Of a stretch of DNA of 64,000 nt, positions 8,088 to 16,941 are shown piece by piece; position 1 is the first letter of the stretch; each line of letters begins with the position of its first letter. The notes under the pieces were generated by a model. It made no database searches. It was given only the letters and a program-made list of their open reading frames with translations, and was not told where the DNA came from. Source of the DNA: Nonomuraea soli (lineage in GTDB: Bacteria; Actinomycetota; Actinomycetes; Streptosporangiales; Streptosporangiaceae); the NCBI RefSeq assembly GCF_013761175.1, contig NZ_JACDUR010000010.1, forward strand, positions 290,809 to 354,808. The letters run 5' to 3'. A program made the position numbers and the translations under genes.

Positions 8088-9738
8088 CGACGCGCAGGCG
8101 GGGCGCCGGCGTGGTGCGCCTCGCGCGAGCGGCGGCCGGTGGGCGCCACACGCACACGAAGCCGCCGGTGATGGGCAGCCGCTGCCACCGATGCGGGCTG
8201 ACGGCGGGGGCCGGTGCCGGGTCCGGGGGCGCCGCTACCACCGCGACGGGCGCCACTTCCCTCTCGGGTGCCGGTCGCGGAATGGGCGCCAGCGTGGGCT
8301 GCTCCCCGTCCCGAGACACAGTGTTTCGCCGTACCGCCGCTCCAGCGGAGGCCGCCGCCTGCCGTACCAGCCGCAGGACGCTGGCCACGAGCAGCGGCAG
8401 CACCAGCGCCCCCACCACGATCGGCGAGGCCATGTAGCGGAAGTCCTGCGCCGAGATGTTGGCCAGCACCGCCAGTTGCTGCCCCGCCACGATGGCCGCC
8501 ACGGCGATCACCGCCTTGCGGCGGGCGGCCCAGGCGGCCAGCGCGGCCGCCAGGTAGGTGACGTAGGCCCACAGCGCCCCGCGCCACATCAGCCAGTCGA
8601 CCGGGTAGGTGGTCTCCAGCCACACGTTGACCGCGTGGTTGAGCCACTGCGCGGCCGGCCGCAGCGTGAAGACCTCGGCGCGTCCCGGGAAGTCGGTGAC
8701 CTGGTACGGCCCGACGTAGTCGTCGGCGTTGGCGCGCCTGGAGAACATGTAGGTCCAGCCGTCCTTCTGCGCCAGGTCGGCGGTCACGCGCCAGGCGATC
8801 GCGCCGCGGCACAGCCGGGCGTCGATCACCTCGCCGGTGCGCTCCAGCAGCAGCCGCCGCCACATGTCGAGCAGGGCGGCGGAGTTGGCCTCGGCCTGCT
8901 CCCAGCTGAAGTCGCGCCGCCAGATGAGATCGTTGATCGACGCGCAGCTGCCGCCGCCCTCCCACCAGCGCGACAGGGGCGCGACGCGGCCGAGCACGCT
9001 CACATCCTGGTGGCCGAAACGTTCTGGGTGCTGCCGGTAGGCGTAGGCCAGGTCGCCGAAGGCGGTGTGGTAGACGTAGGTCGCGCTGGGCGCCTGGATG
9101 CCGGCCGAGGGGAAGACCAGGTTGTTCAGCAGCAGCGGAACGGCGGCGGCCACGGCGCCGACCAGCGCGAGCCGTACCCTCATGGTCTTGATCACCAGGA
9201 GCAGCACGACGACGGCGACGGCCACGACGAGGAAGCCGTTGGCGCGGAAGAGCCCGAGCCCGGCGAAGAGGGCGGCGAGCCCGAGCAGCGTGCGCCCGTT
9301 CATGCCACGGCAGGCGACGGCCGCGACGGTGATGGCGCAGATCGTGAAGGGCACGTCCTTCCACAACGCCACGGTGAACGCGCCGACCGGCGGCAGGACC
9401 GGCAGGAGGATCGCGACGGCCGTCGTGGTCCGCGGCGGAGCGCCGATGCGGGTGAGCGACCGGGCGAGGAAGGTGAGCGCGCCCGCCATCGCCGTGGTCT
9501 GGACGAGCGTGAGCGCGCCCAGGTCGCCGGTGCGGGTGAAGCTGAGCCACATCAGCGCGTCGTAGAGCACCGAGTGGTCGCCGACCCACGGGCCGGCCAT
9601 GGTGTGGCTGAGGTACAGGACGGAGTCGCGGCTGAACAGGCCGGGGTAGAAGGCGGCCCACCAGACGAGGAGTATCGCCTGGATCGCGCCGAACGTCGCA
9701 AGCGGCGTTCTCACGATCCGGCGCACGGCGTCACTCAC
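8014..9738 (-). CDS. Polytopic membrane protein, GT-C-like (DUF6020-type)
   Basis: A 574-residue protein with roughly 10-11 membrane helices. The first loop contains FYPGLFSRDSVLYL, a Pro-Gly-x-x-x-x-Asp-Ser arrangement typical of GT-C/DUF6020 membrane proteins, where the Asp is catalytic in true glycosyltransferases. A large extracellular region lies between residues about 215 and 380. The last ~90 residues form a basic, Pro/Ala-rich tail; its final 24 codons lie antisense to the HxlR gene. The GTG start at 9738 has no strong ribosome binding site. It stands at the edge of the glycopolymer cluster, so sugar transfer from a polyprenyl-phosphate donor is possible but unproven. Confidence 0.6.
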   Translation of the reverse strand: MSDAVRRIVRTPLATFGAIQAILLVWWAAFYPGLFSRDSVLYLSHTMAGPWVGDHSVLYDALMWLSFTRTGDLGALTLVQTTAMAGALTFLARSLTRIGAPPRTTTAVAILLPVLPPVGAFTVALWKDVPFTICAITVAAVACRGMNGRTLLGLAALFAGLGLFRANGFLVVAVAVVVLLLVIKTMRVRLALVGAVAAAVPLLLNNLVFPSAGIQAPSATYVYHTAFGDLAYAYRQHPERFGHQDVSVLGRVAPLSRWWEGGGSCASINDLIWRRDFSWEQAEANSAALLDMWRRLLLERTGEVIDARLCRGAIAWRVTADLAQKDGWTYMFSRRANADDYVGPYQVTDFPGRAEVFTLRPAAQWLNHAVNVWLETTYPVDWLMWRGALWAYVTYLAAALAAWAARRKAVIAVAAIVAGQQLAVLANISAQDFRYMASPIVVGALVLPLLVASVLRLVRQAAASAGAAVRRNTVSRDGEQPTLAPIPRPAPEREVAPVAVVAAPPDPAPAPAVSPHRWQRLPITGGFVCVWRPPAAARARRTTPAPRLRVVRRLAVRRSPRASEPRRHYAAVTS

Positions 9739-9757
9739 TTATCAGGACTTATCCGGA

Positions 9758-10432
9758 TTACGAAGGGTATGCCTCGCCCGGCGCGAGCTTCCTCTTGCCC
9801 AGCAGCGTCGAAACGGTCACCAGGTGGTAACCGCGCTTCTTCAGCTCCTTGATCACCTCGGGCATCGCCTTGACCGTGGCCGGCACCGGATCGTGCATGA
9901 GGATCACCCCGCCCGGCCTGGCCAGCTTGAGCACCTTGTTACGGATCCGGTCCTTGTCGCGCAGGCTCCAGTCGAGCGTGGTGTCGGTCCACTTCACCTG
10001 CGCCAGCCCCAGCTCCTGGGCCAGGAGCAGCACCCGCTCGTCGCTGTGGCCGTACGGCGGGCGGAAGGTCTTGGGCCGCACCCCCGTCGCCTGCTCGATC
10101 ACCTGCTGGGTGGAGTCGAGCTCACCCAGGATGTGCTCGTCGGGCATCGCCGGCAGACTCGGATGCGACCAGGTGTGGTTGCCCACCTCGTGCCCCGCCT
10201 TGACGATCTGCGCGGCCACCTCCGGCCGTTTCTCCACCGACTTGCCGACCAGGTAGAAGGTCGCCTTCGCCTTGCCCTTCTTCAGGGTCTTGAGCAACGT
10301 CGTGGTGTAGGGGCCGGGGCCGTCGTCGAAGGTCAGCGCCAGGCACTTGACCTTCGCGCAGTCGACCTTGGCCGGGGCGGCCTGAACCGGGGTCATGGCC
10401 AGAGCGAGCGCCATCAGTCCGTTTACGAGCAC
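9758..10432 (-). CDS. Secreted polysaccharide deacetylase (NodB domain)
   Basis: A 224-residue exported enzyme. Residues 1-19 form a short signal peptide ending in VQAAPA. The carbohydrate esterase 4 domain follows: motif 1 TFDDGPGPY (Asp36 catalytic base, Asp37 metal ligand), motif 2 HTWSH (His86 and His90, metal ligands), motif 3 RPPYG (124-128), and a C-terminal LMHD (catalytic His180). All key residues are present. Expected to remove N-acetyl groups from peptidoglycan, chitin-like material or the neighbouring glycopolymer outside the membrane. The GTG start at 10432 follows GGAAG at a long distance. Confidence 0.88.
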   Translation of the reverse strand: MLVNGLMALALAMTPVQAAPAKVDCAKVKCLALTFDDGPGPYTTTLLKTLKKGKAKATFYLVGKSVEKRPEVAAQIVKAGHEVGNHTWSHPSLPAMPDEHILGELDSTQQVIEQATGVRPKTFRPPYGHSDERVLLLAQELGLAQVKWTDTTLDWSLRDKDRIRNKVLKLARPGGVILMHDPVPATVKAMPEVIKELKKRGYHLVTVSTLLGKRKLAPGEAYPS

Positions 10433-10467
10433 ATCGCCATTCTTCCAACTCTTTTACCGCTGTGCGG

Positions 10468-11160
10468 CTAGGGCTTGTGCGCCCTGAGGAAGAGGGTGAC
10501 GCCGGGAAGAGACTTCACCGGCAGGTGGCGCTCCACCGCGACGATCATGCTCAGACCGGTGTTGACCAGCGGCGACAGCTCTTCGAGATCGCTGCCCGTG
10601 GAGCGTCTGCGCCGGACGGCGACCACCGGCCGCAGCAGAACGTTCCAGCTCCATACCCGTTCGATAACGAGTCCGGCTCGCGCGGCCACATCGACCAGCT
10701 CTCGCCTGGTGTAACGCCGGACATGACCCACCGCGACGTCGTGCTGCGACCACAACCTCATGTCGCACGGCACCGCGATCAGCGCCGTGCCGCCCGGCCG
10801 CAGGACACGAACGATCTCCGCCGCCGCCCGGTCGTCCTCCTCGATGTGCTCCAGCACGTCGAAAGCGGTCACCAGGTCCTTGCTCGCGTCGTCGAACGGC
10901 AGCTCGCGGGCGTCGGCCCAGACCGCGTCGATGCCGCGCTCCCTGGCCACCTCGACGGCCACCTCGGAGAAGTCGGTGGCGGTCGCCTGCCAGCCCGCCG
11001 CCAGCAGCACCCGCGTGTTGCCGCCGCCCGCCGCGCCGATGTCGAGGGCCCGCCCGGGTTCGAGCGACCTCAGCTCCTTGCGCAGGATCGCCCGCCGCTC
11101 CCGATACCACCAGTGCGTGTCCTCGAGCTCGACCAGGCGCCTGATCTCCGTGCTCTCCAT
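10468..11160 (-). CDS. Class I SAM-dependent methyltransferase
   Basis: A 230-residue protein with a Rossmann methyltransferase core: LDIGAAGGGNT is motif I (about residues 40-50), AFDVLEHIE is the post-motif region and VLRPGGTALI is motif III. The opening EDTHWWYRERR matches methyltransferases found in sugar and polyketide clusters. Start ATG 11160 overlaps the preceding gene's stop as TGATG, so translation is probably coupled. The frame is open well upstream, but that part overlaps the other methyltransferase gene. The target may be a glycopolymer sugar; this is contextual inference. Confidence 0.78.
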   Translation of the reverse strand: MESTEIRRLVELEDTHWWYRERRAILRKELRSLEPGRALDIGAAGGGNTRVLLAAGWQATATDFSEVAVEVARERGIDAVWADARELPFDDASKDLVTAFDVLEHIEEDDRAAAEIVRVLRPGGTALIAVPCDMRLWSQHDVAVGHVRRYTRRELVDVAARAGLVIERVWSWNVLLRPVVAVRRRRSTGSDLEELSPLVNTGLSMIVAVERHLPVKSLPGVTLFLRAHKP

Positions 11161-11846
11161 CAGCTCTTCTTGCGGAAGACTCGCAGGTCGTTGCCGTAGA
11201 CGACGCGGTGGGCGGTTTTGGCGATCTCGACGGTGAGGCCGTGTTCGGCTGCCCAGGTCTCGATGGTGGCGACGGGGATGGGGTAGATCCATTCGCGGGC
11301 GATGATGAGGTCGTGCAGGCGGCAGAAGAAGTTGCGCCAGCGGGGGCGCAGGCTCATGTCTTTGTAGATGAAGATGCCGCCGGGTCGGACGGAGGCGCAG
11401 GCTTTGGCGAAGACGTCGCGTTGGTGGGGGACGGGGACGTGGTGGATGACGTCTTGCATGGAGACGACGTCGTAGGTGCCGGTGGGCCACTCGGTGCGGG
11501 CGTCGCGGCGTTCGTAGGTGAGGGTGGAGCCGGTGTGGGCGGTGTGGGTGGTCATTTTCTGGGCCAGGCCGATGGCGACGTCGCTGGGGTCGAAGCCGTG
11601 TCCGGTGATCTGGCGTCCGCGGGCGGCCATGAGGCCGAGGGACAGGCCGGAGCCGCAGCCGATGTCGAGGACGGTGGCGCCTTGGGGGACGAAGCCGACG
11701 ACTTCTTCGAAGGGGCAGACCAGGACGCGTAGGCGTTGTTTGAGTCGCAGGGCCTTGGGAGCGTCGATGTAGAGGTTCCAGGCGTCCTGGATGAGGAGCT
11801 TCCTGTCGAACACCTCGGTGCCCAACGGGATGGGGTCTGCGGACAC
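11160..11846 (-). CDS. Class I SAM-dependent methyltransferase, atypical codon use
   Basis: A 228-residue protein with motif I LDIGCGSGLSLGL (about residues 58-70), the acidic strand-2 residue in GHGFDPSD, and MQDVIHHVPVPHQRDVF followed by VRPGGIFIYKD. GTG 11846 has AAGGAG seven bases upstream. Codon use differs from its neighbours: CTC beats CTG, CAA, GAA and AAA are frequent, and C-ending codons dominate (long CAC/ACC runs), which suggests separate acquisition. Its stop overlaps the next methyltransferase start (TGATG at 11158-11162). The substrate is unknown; modification of an envelope saccharide or lipid fits the context. Confidence 0.78.
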   Translation of the reverse strand: MSADPIPLGTEVFDRKLLIQDAWNLYIDAPKALRLKQRLRVLVCPFEEVVGFVPQGATVLDIGCGSGLSLGLMAARGRQITGHGFDPSDVAIGLAQKMTTHTAHTGSTLTYERRDARTEWPTGTYDVVSMQDVIHHVPVPHQRDVFAKACASVRPGGIFIYKDMSLRPRWRNFFCRLHDLIIAREWIYPIPVATIETWAAEHGLTVEIAKTAHRVVYGNDLRVFRKKS

Positions 11847-11990
11847 GACAGTACTCCTTGGTGGCGGGTGCGCGCGCGTGACGAGACGCTACCGCCTGAC
11901 CGGCGTCAGGACCAATGTGGAGCGCCGATGCGCTGGGAGCACGGTCGTGCGCGGCCCGTGTTCTACGATGCGATTCGGGGGAGGCTGGTG

Positions 11991-12581
11991 ATGGCCGTGA
12001 TCATGGAGAACGCCCAGGTGGCTGATACCGCCACGTTGGGCAGGGATGTGCGGGTCTGGGAGCTGGCCCAGATCCGCGAAGACGCCGTCCTGGGCGACGG
12101 CTGCATCGTGGGACGCGGCGCCTACGTCGGCACGGGGGTGACGATCGGCCGCCACGTCAAGATCCAGAACTACGCGCTCGTCTACGAGCCCGCGACCCTG
12201 GCCGACGGCGTCTTCGTCGGCCCGGCCGCGGTGCTCACCAACGACCGTGTCCCGCGCGCCGTCGACCCGGACGGTGAGCTGAAACAACGCCACGACTGGC
12301 GCCCCGAGGGCGTCGAGGTGGCCGAGGGCGCCTCGCTCGGCGCCAGGTCCGTGTGCGTGGCGCCCGTGCGGATCGGCCGATGGGCCATGGTCGCCGCCGG
12401 TGCCGTGGTCACCCGCGACGTGCCCGACTTCGCCCTGGTCATGGGAGTTCCGGCCAAACGGGTCGGCTGGGTCGGCCGACACGGCGAACGACTGGTCGAG
12501 AAGGAACCCGGCACGTGGCTCTGCCCGGTCACGGGCGAGCGCTACCTGGAGCACGACGGCGTGATGGCGGAAGCCCCGTGA
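11991..12581 (+). CDS. Sugar N-acetyltransferase, left-handed beta-helix (WbpD/WlbB-like)
   Basis: A 196-residue acetyl-CoA-dependent enzyme of the hexapeptide-repeat family. Imperfect repeats begin at AQVADTATLGRDV, and the typical WbpD/WlbB elements follow: an NYALVYEPATLADGVFVGPAAVLTNDR stretch and GAVVTRDVPDFALVMGVPAKRVGWVG near the end. Only ATG 11991 has a good ribosome binding site (GGGGGAGG). WbpD acetylates the 3-amino group of UDP-GlcNAc(3NH2)A. Its three expected partners lie between 12627 and 19014, which supports that role. The gene is convergent with the dehydrogenase, 45 bases from it. Confidence 0.82.
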   Translation: MAVIMENAQVADTATLGRDVRVWELAQIREDAVLGDGCIVGRGAYVGTGVTIGRHVKIQNYALVYEPATLADGVFVGPAAVLTNDRVPRAVDPDGELKQRHDWRPEGVEVAEGASLGARSVCVAPVRIGRWAMVAAGAVVTRDVPDFALVMGVPAKRVGWVGRHGERLVEKEPGTWLCPVTGERYLEHDGVMAEAP

Positions 12582-12626
12582 AGTCGTCGGCGCGCCGGGG
12601 CCATGTCGACCGAGCGCCCCGCGTTG

Positions 12627-13910
12627 TCAACCGCCGATGACCACGCGCCGCACGCCCCTCCACAACGCCGGGTCGGTGACACGCCGCCCATCGACGAGCA
12701 CCCTCACCGACGGGAGGTCGCTCGCCGCCAGCAGGTGGTAGTCGGCGTGGTCGGCCTGCACGATCGCCGCCTCCACGGGCTGCCCGCCGTACGGCACCAG
12801 CCCCAGCGCCCTGAGCTCGGCCGCGTTGTACAGAGGGTCGGAGACGTACGGCACCGCCCCGCGCTCCAGCAACGCGCCCACGACGCCGAAGACACCCGAG
12901 AACGCGGTTTCCTTGACCCCGCCCCGATACGAGGCGCCCAGCACCAGCACCTCGGCCCCTGACAGGTCGCCGTACGCCGCGCACAGCAGGTCCACGGTGT
13001 GACCGGGCATCGCGGCGTTGGCCGCCCTGGCGGCACGCACGACGCTCGCCGACGGGTCGTTCCACAGGTACATCTGCGGATAGACCGGGATGCAGTGCCC
13101 GCCGACCGCGATCCCCGGCTGGTGGATGTGGCTGTACGGCTGGCTGTTGCACGCCTCGATCACCCGCATGACGTCCACGCCCAGCCTCCCCGCGTGCAGC
13201 GCGAACTGGTTGGCCAGGGCGATGTTCACGTCGCGGTAGGTCGTCTCGGCCAGCTTGGCCAGCTCGGCCGCTTCGGAGGAACCCAGGTCCCACACCCCGT
13301 TGGCACGCGGCAGGTCGTCGCGCTCGTCGAAGTCGAGCACCGCCTCGTAGAAGGCGCACGCTCGCCGCGCCGACTCCTCGTCGACACCGCCGACCAGCTT
13401 GGGGTAGCGGCACAGGTCGGCGAAGACCCGCCCGGTGAGCACCCGCTCGGGGCTGAAGGCCAGGTGGAAGCCCGAGCCCAGGGTGAGCCCCGATCCCAGT
13501 TCCAGCAGGGGAGCCCAGCGCTGCCTCGTGGTGCCGACGGGCAGGGTCGTCTCGTAGCAGACCAGCGTGCCGAGCCGCAGCGTCGCGGCGATCTCCTCGG
13601 TGGCGGCGTCCATCGAGGAGAAGTCGGGCACCCCGGAGGCGTCGACGTAGAGCGGTACCACCACCACGACCACGTCCGCCGAGGCCACGGCGTCCCGGGT
13701 GCTGGTGGTCGCGGAGAGCAGCTCGTCACCGACCGCCCGCTTGAGCATGAGGTCCAGGTCGTGCTCGCCGGGGAACGGCTCGAGGCCCCGGTTCACCATG
13801 TCGACCACGCGTGCGTCGATGTCGGCGCCGATGACCTCATGCCCCTTCGACGCGTACTGGACGGCCAGGGGCAGGCCGATCTTGCCCAGACCGACCACGC
13901 AGATTCTCAC
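12627..13910 (-). CDS. UDP-N-acetylhexosamine/UDP-glucose 6-dehydrogenase family (WbpA/WecC-like)
   Basis: A 427-residue nucleotide-sugar dehydrogenase that oxidises C6 twice, to a uronic acid, with NAD. The N-terminal Rossmann fold has GLGKIGLPLA (residues 7-16). The catalytic Cys273 lies in AVGGHCIPVYP, and the middle domain has ELAKLAETTYRDVNIALAN. The GGHCIPVYP form is typical of UDP-GlcNAc/UDP-ManNAc dehydrogenases (WbpA, WecC) rather than UDP-glucose dehydrogenase, but homology alone cannot settle it. The GTG start is overlapped by the upstream GT2 stop (GTGA), with GGAGGAAA before it. It is the last gene of the 19014-to-12627 operon. Confidence 0.85.
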   Translation of the reverse strand: MRICVVGLGKIGLPLAVQYASKGHEVIGADIDARVVDMVNRGLEPFPGEHDLDLMLKRAVGDELLSATTSTRDAVASADVVVVVVPLYVDASGVPDFSSMDAATEEIAATLRLGTLVCYETTLPVGTTRQRWAPLLELGSGLTLGSGFHLAFSPERVLTGRVFADLCRYPKLVGGVDEESARRACAFYEAVLDFDERDDLPRANGVWDLGSSEAAELAKLAETTYRDVNIALANQFALHAGRLGVDVMRVIEACNSQPYSHIHQPGIAVGGHCIPVYPQMYLWNDPSASVVRAARAANAAMPGHTVDLLCAAYGDLSGAEVLVLGASYRGGVKETAFSGVFGVVGALLERGAVPYVSDPLYNAAELRALGLVPYGGQPVEAAIVQADHADYHLLAASDLPSVRVLVDGRRVTDPALWRGVRRVVIGG

Positions 13911-15409
13911 TGTTTCCTCCAGAGAAGGGCGCGTCGCCAGGGAACACGCGACACGCGGACGACCATCTGCTCGTCCCTGCCTGGGATCACGGAGATCCGG
14001 TACGGCCGGCCACGGTGCCAGCGCCGCTGGCGGAGCCGCCGCCCCAGTGCAGGAAGAGGGAATTCGTAAAGCTCACCGGCCGCCGTCACGGCCAGCCGGA
14101 TGTCATGGCGCCGCCCGCCCAGCAACGCCCGCATCGGGATGCGGGCGCACAAAGTCGTCCCCGACCCGTCGACGGCCAACTCGGTGGTCACCTCGGCGGG
14201 AACGCCCGAGATGCCCAGCGGGGCGGGTTCGGCGGCGCCGTCGCCCAGGACGGGAGCCCGGATCCACAGGACCAGGCGGTCAGACGACCAGGCTGCCTCC
14301 AGGACCCGGATGCCGCTTGCCATGCGGCTGTCGAAGGCGCCGTTGAAGACGAAGTGCTCGCGCTCCATCTCGTCGAATCCCGGCAGGTGCACCAGCACCC
14401 GCTCCTTCTCCAGCACCAGCGGTGCGCTGCCCGAGTGCAGGGCGGGCTGGATGAGCAGGTCGATCCGCCCGCGCGCCGCGAGGGCGAGGCGGTAACGCTG
14501 CGCGGGGCTGAGCCTGTCGAGGATCCTGCCGGTCAGGTAGGCCGCCGAGAGGCTCTTCACGGCGGCGCACACGGCCGACCGGGTCTCGGGGTCGAACCTG
14601 GCGAAGTCCTTGCCGACCAGTTTGGACAGCTCCCAGTCGAAGTGCCGCGCCAGGACGGCGTCGCGCCTGGCGCCCGCGGGCAGCAGGCCGGCGGTGAACT
14701 CGATGAGCCGCCGCGCCGTGTCGAGCCGTTGAGCGGGCGACGACCGGTAGGTGATGTTGCCGCGATCGTGGCGGCGCACCGCGTAGTAGTAGACCGCGTC
14801 GGCCAGCACCGAGATCCGCTCGGCGCGCACGCAGGCCTCGATGGTGAAGGGCTGGTCGCTGCCGACCGGCATGTCCACGGGGAACCGCAGCCGGTACCGG
14901 TCCAGGAGCCGCCTGCGGAAGAGCTTGGTGTTCGACATCGCGTACGGCAGCGCCGAGCCGTACAGGTCGAGGTCGGGGTCGGTGCGGGCGTAGACGTCCT
15001 GCCGCACGTACCGGCCGTTGATCCCGACCATCTTGCCCAGCACCACGTCGGAGCCGTAATGGTCGGCCGCGTCGACCAGCCGCTCCAGCGCGTGCGGCGC
15101 CAGCAGGTCGTCCGCGCCGAGGAAGAAGACGTAGCGGCCGGTGGCCAGATCGAGCCCCCGGTTGCTGGGCACCGCGGGGCCGCCCGAATGGGGCTGGTGC
15201 ACCACGGTGAACAGGCCGGGGTGCTCGGCAGCGAACCGGTCGAGCTCCGCGCCGCCGCCGTCGGTGGAGCCGTCGTCCACGGCGATGACCTCGAACCTGC
15301 CTGCGCCGATCGTCTGGTCGACGAGGGAGCGCAGGCAGGCCGTGAGGTAGGGCATGGTGTCGTGGACGGCGACGACCACGCTGACGTCCGGCGGACGAGT
15401 GACGGTCAA
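13907..15409 (-). CDS. Glycosyltransferase family 2, TarS-related
   Basis: A 500-residue GT-A enzyme. The N-terminal domain has VSVVVAVHDTMPYL, AVDDGSTDGGG and SGGPAVPSNRGLDLATG, matching the order in the two other large GT2 proteins of this cluster and in staphylococcal TarS, which glycosylates ribitol-phosphate teichoic acid. Where those have a D-x-D metal site, this one reads FLGADDLL, so the first Asp is Gly. The C-terminal ~200 residues form a beta-rich domain like the TarS C-terminal module. The chosen start is TTG 15409, overlapping the GT4 stop as TTGA; no ATG or GTG fits better. Donor sugar unknown. Confidence 0.75.
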   Translation of the reverse strand: MTVTRPPDVSVVVAVHDTMPYLTACLRSLVDQTIGAGRFEVIAVDDGSTDGGGAELDRFAAEHPGLFTVVHQPHSGGPAVPSNRGLDLATGRYVFFLGADDLLAPHALERLVDAADHYGSDVVLGKMVGINGRYVRQDVYARTDPDLDLYGSALPYAMSNTKLFRRRLLDRYRLRFPVDMPVGSDQPFTIEACVRAERISVLADAVYYYAVRRHDRGNITYRSSPAQRLDTARRLIEFTAGLLPAGARRDAVLARHFDWELSKLVGKDFARFDPETRSAVCAAVKSLSAAYLTGRILDRLSPAQRYRLALAARGRIDLLIQPALHSGSAPLVLEKERVLVHLPGFDEMEREHFVFNGAFDSRMASGIRVLEAAWSSDRLVLWIRAPVLGDGAAEPAPLGISGVPAEVTTELAVDGSGTTLCARIPMRALLGGRRHDIRLAVTAAGELYEFPLPALGRRLRQRRWHRGRPYRISVIPGRDEQMVVRVSRVPWRRALLWRKQ

Positions 15410-16941
15410 GCGAGCGTCCGCGGCTTCAGCTCGTCGTACAACTCGCCCAGGATCCGCGCCTGCCTGGCCCACGTCCATGCATCCAGGAGGCCGGGGGCTT
15501 CGTAGGCGGCCCTATACCGCCGCGGGTCGTCCAGCACGTTGTAAACGGCCCTGATGTAGTCGGCCAGATTCTTGGCCTTGAACACCACGCCGTTGCCGAC
15601 CTGCTGGATCGTCTCGGTCATCAGCTTCACGTCGCTGACCACAATGGGCAGGCCAGCGTGGGCGTACTCGTAGAACTTGGTGCTCACCCCGATCTCGTGG
15701 TTGAGCGTGTGGTGAAGGGGGTGTACCCCGGCGTCGGCCTGCGACAGGAACGGGACGATCTGGTAGGGATCGACGTACGGCAGGATGTGCAGCCGATGCC
15801 CTGCCTGAAGAGCCTTCGCCCGGGCCACGAGCTTGCGCACATAGGGCGTGCCGTGATTGTTGATCACGAGGGCGACATGCGCCGCAGGAATCATGGGCAG
15901 TGCCTCGACCATGATGTCCAGGCCTCGCGGCGCCGAGGCGACACCGCAGTAGACCAGCAGAGGCGTGTCGTCGGTGATTCCGCACAGGTCACGCAGCTTC
16001 GGCGGAGCCTCGCCCGCGTCGTCGCGCCAGGCCACGTCGGGGGCATTGAGGACGATGCTGGGCCGCGTGGTCAGCTTGTGCCGTTCGATGAGCAGATCGG
16101 CGAGCGGCTCGGAGACGGTGATTACCGAGTCGGCGTAGGGGACGAACTCGAGCTCGTTGGCGCAGTACGCCACGTGCCTGCGTGGGTTGGAGTGGCCCAC
16201 CCCCGGACGGTATTCGTGCGCGTCCCACACGAGCTTGACGTCGCGTCCTCTGGCCTGGGCGCGGAGCTTGGCGCGGGCCCCGACGGCGATCATGCGGGAG
16301 TCGTGAGCGTGGATGATCGCCGGGCGGAGCTTGTCGATGACCGGGCCGAAGCTCAGCTCGTAGTCCCAGAGCATCGGATCCAGCTGGCGCCAGCTCCGCT
16401 TGCCCATGGCCTTCTCCCAGAAGGCCACGGCGAACCGGTCGATCGGCCCCGCCAGGTTCTTTCTGGCCTCGGCGAGCGACTCGGTCTGGCTGAGCCGTAC
16501 GCGGACCCAGCGGTTGGCGACGCCGTAGACGACCTTCGTCACGAGCACTGTGCCGCGTGACACGAGCCTGCTCCGGTCGGCGGCCGCCAGCTTCGCGCGC
16601 AGAGTGGTCAGCTTGAGGCGCCGCAGTTCGACCTCACGCTTGCGCTGCGCGATGACGGGGCCGGGAGGATAGGCGAGCGGGCGTCTCAGCGGGGCGCGCC
16701 GCACCTGATATCGGGCCTTGGTCGTCAGAGGGACAGTCAGCAGCCTTACCCGCGCGTCGCCAAGCCGCCACCGGCGCGGCTTGCCGTCGGGAGAGCGGCC
16801 CAGCAGGATGACGTCCCATCCCATCTGGGCCGCGGACCTGGCGACCTTCTGTACCCGCGAATCGCCGTGCACGCCGTTGTCGACGAGCATGACGATGCGC
16901 CCTCTGGAGCCCTGAGGCAGGCCGTTGTCGGTCTTACGCAA
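15406..16941 (-). CDS. Glycosyltransferase family 4 (GT-B fold)
   Basis: A 511-residue protein. The N-terminal acceptor domain opens with RIVMLVDNGVHGDSRVQK and HAHDSRMIAVGA; the C-terminal donor domain has LLVYCGVASAPRGLDIMVEALP and ends with DAGVHPLHHTLNHEIGVSTKFYEYAHAG, where the usual E-x7-E is represented around STKFYEYAHAGLPIVVSD. A long basic insertion (about residues 60-190) is unusual. TTG 16941 overlaps the previous gene's TAA by eight bases; an ATG about 18 codons in is an alternative. It probably adds a sugar on the cytoplasmic face during glycopolymer or linkage-unit assembly. Confidence 0.75.
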   Translation of the reverse strand: MRKTDNGLPQGSRGRIVMLVDNGVHGDSRVQKVARSAAQMGWDVILLGRSPDGKPRRWRLGDARVRLLTVPLTTKARYQVRRAPLRRPLAYPPGPVIAQRKREVELRRLKLTTLRAKLAAADRSRLVSRGTVLVTKVVYGVANRWVRVRLSQTESLAEARKNLAGPIDRFAVAFWEKAMGKRSWRQLDPMLWDYELSFGPVIDKLRPAIIHAHDSRMIAVGARAKLRAQARGRDVKLVWDAHEYRPGVGHSNPRRHVAYCANELEFVPYADSVITVSEPLADLLIERHKLTTRPSIVLNAPDVAWRDDAGEAPPKLRDLCGITDDTPLLVYCGVASAPRGLDIMVEALPMIPAAHVALVINNHGTPYVRKLVARAKALQAGHRLHILPYVDPYQIVPFLSQADAGVHPLHHTLNHEIGVSTKFYEYAHAGLPIVVSDVKLMTETIQQVGNGVVFKAKNLADYIRAVYNVLDDPRRYRAAYEAPGLLDAWTWARQARILGELYDELKPRTLA

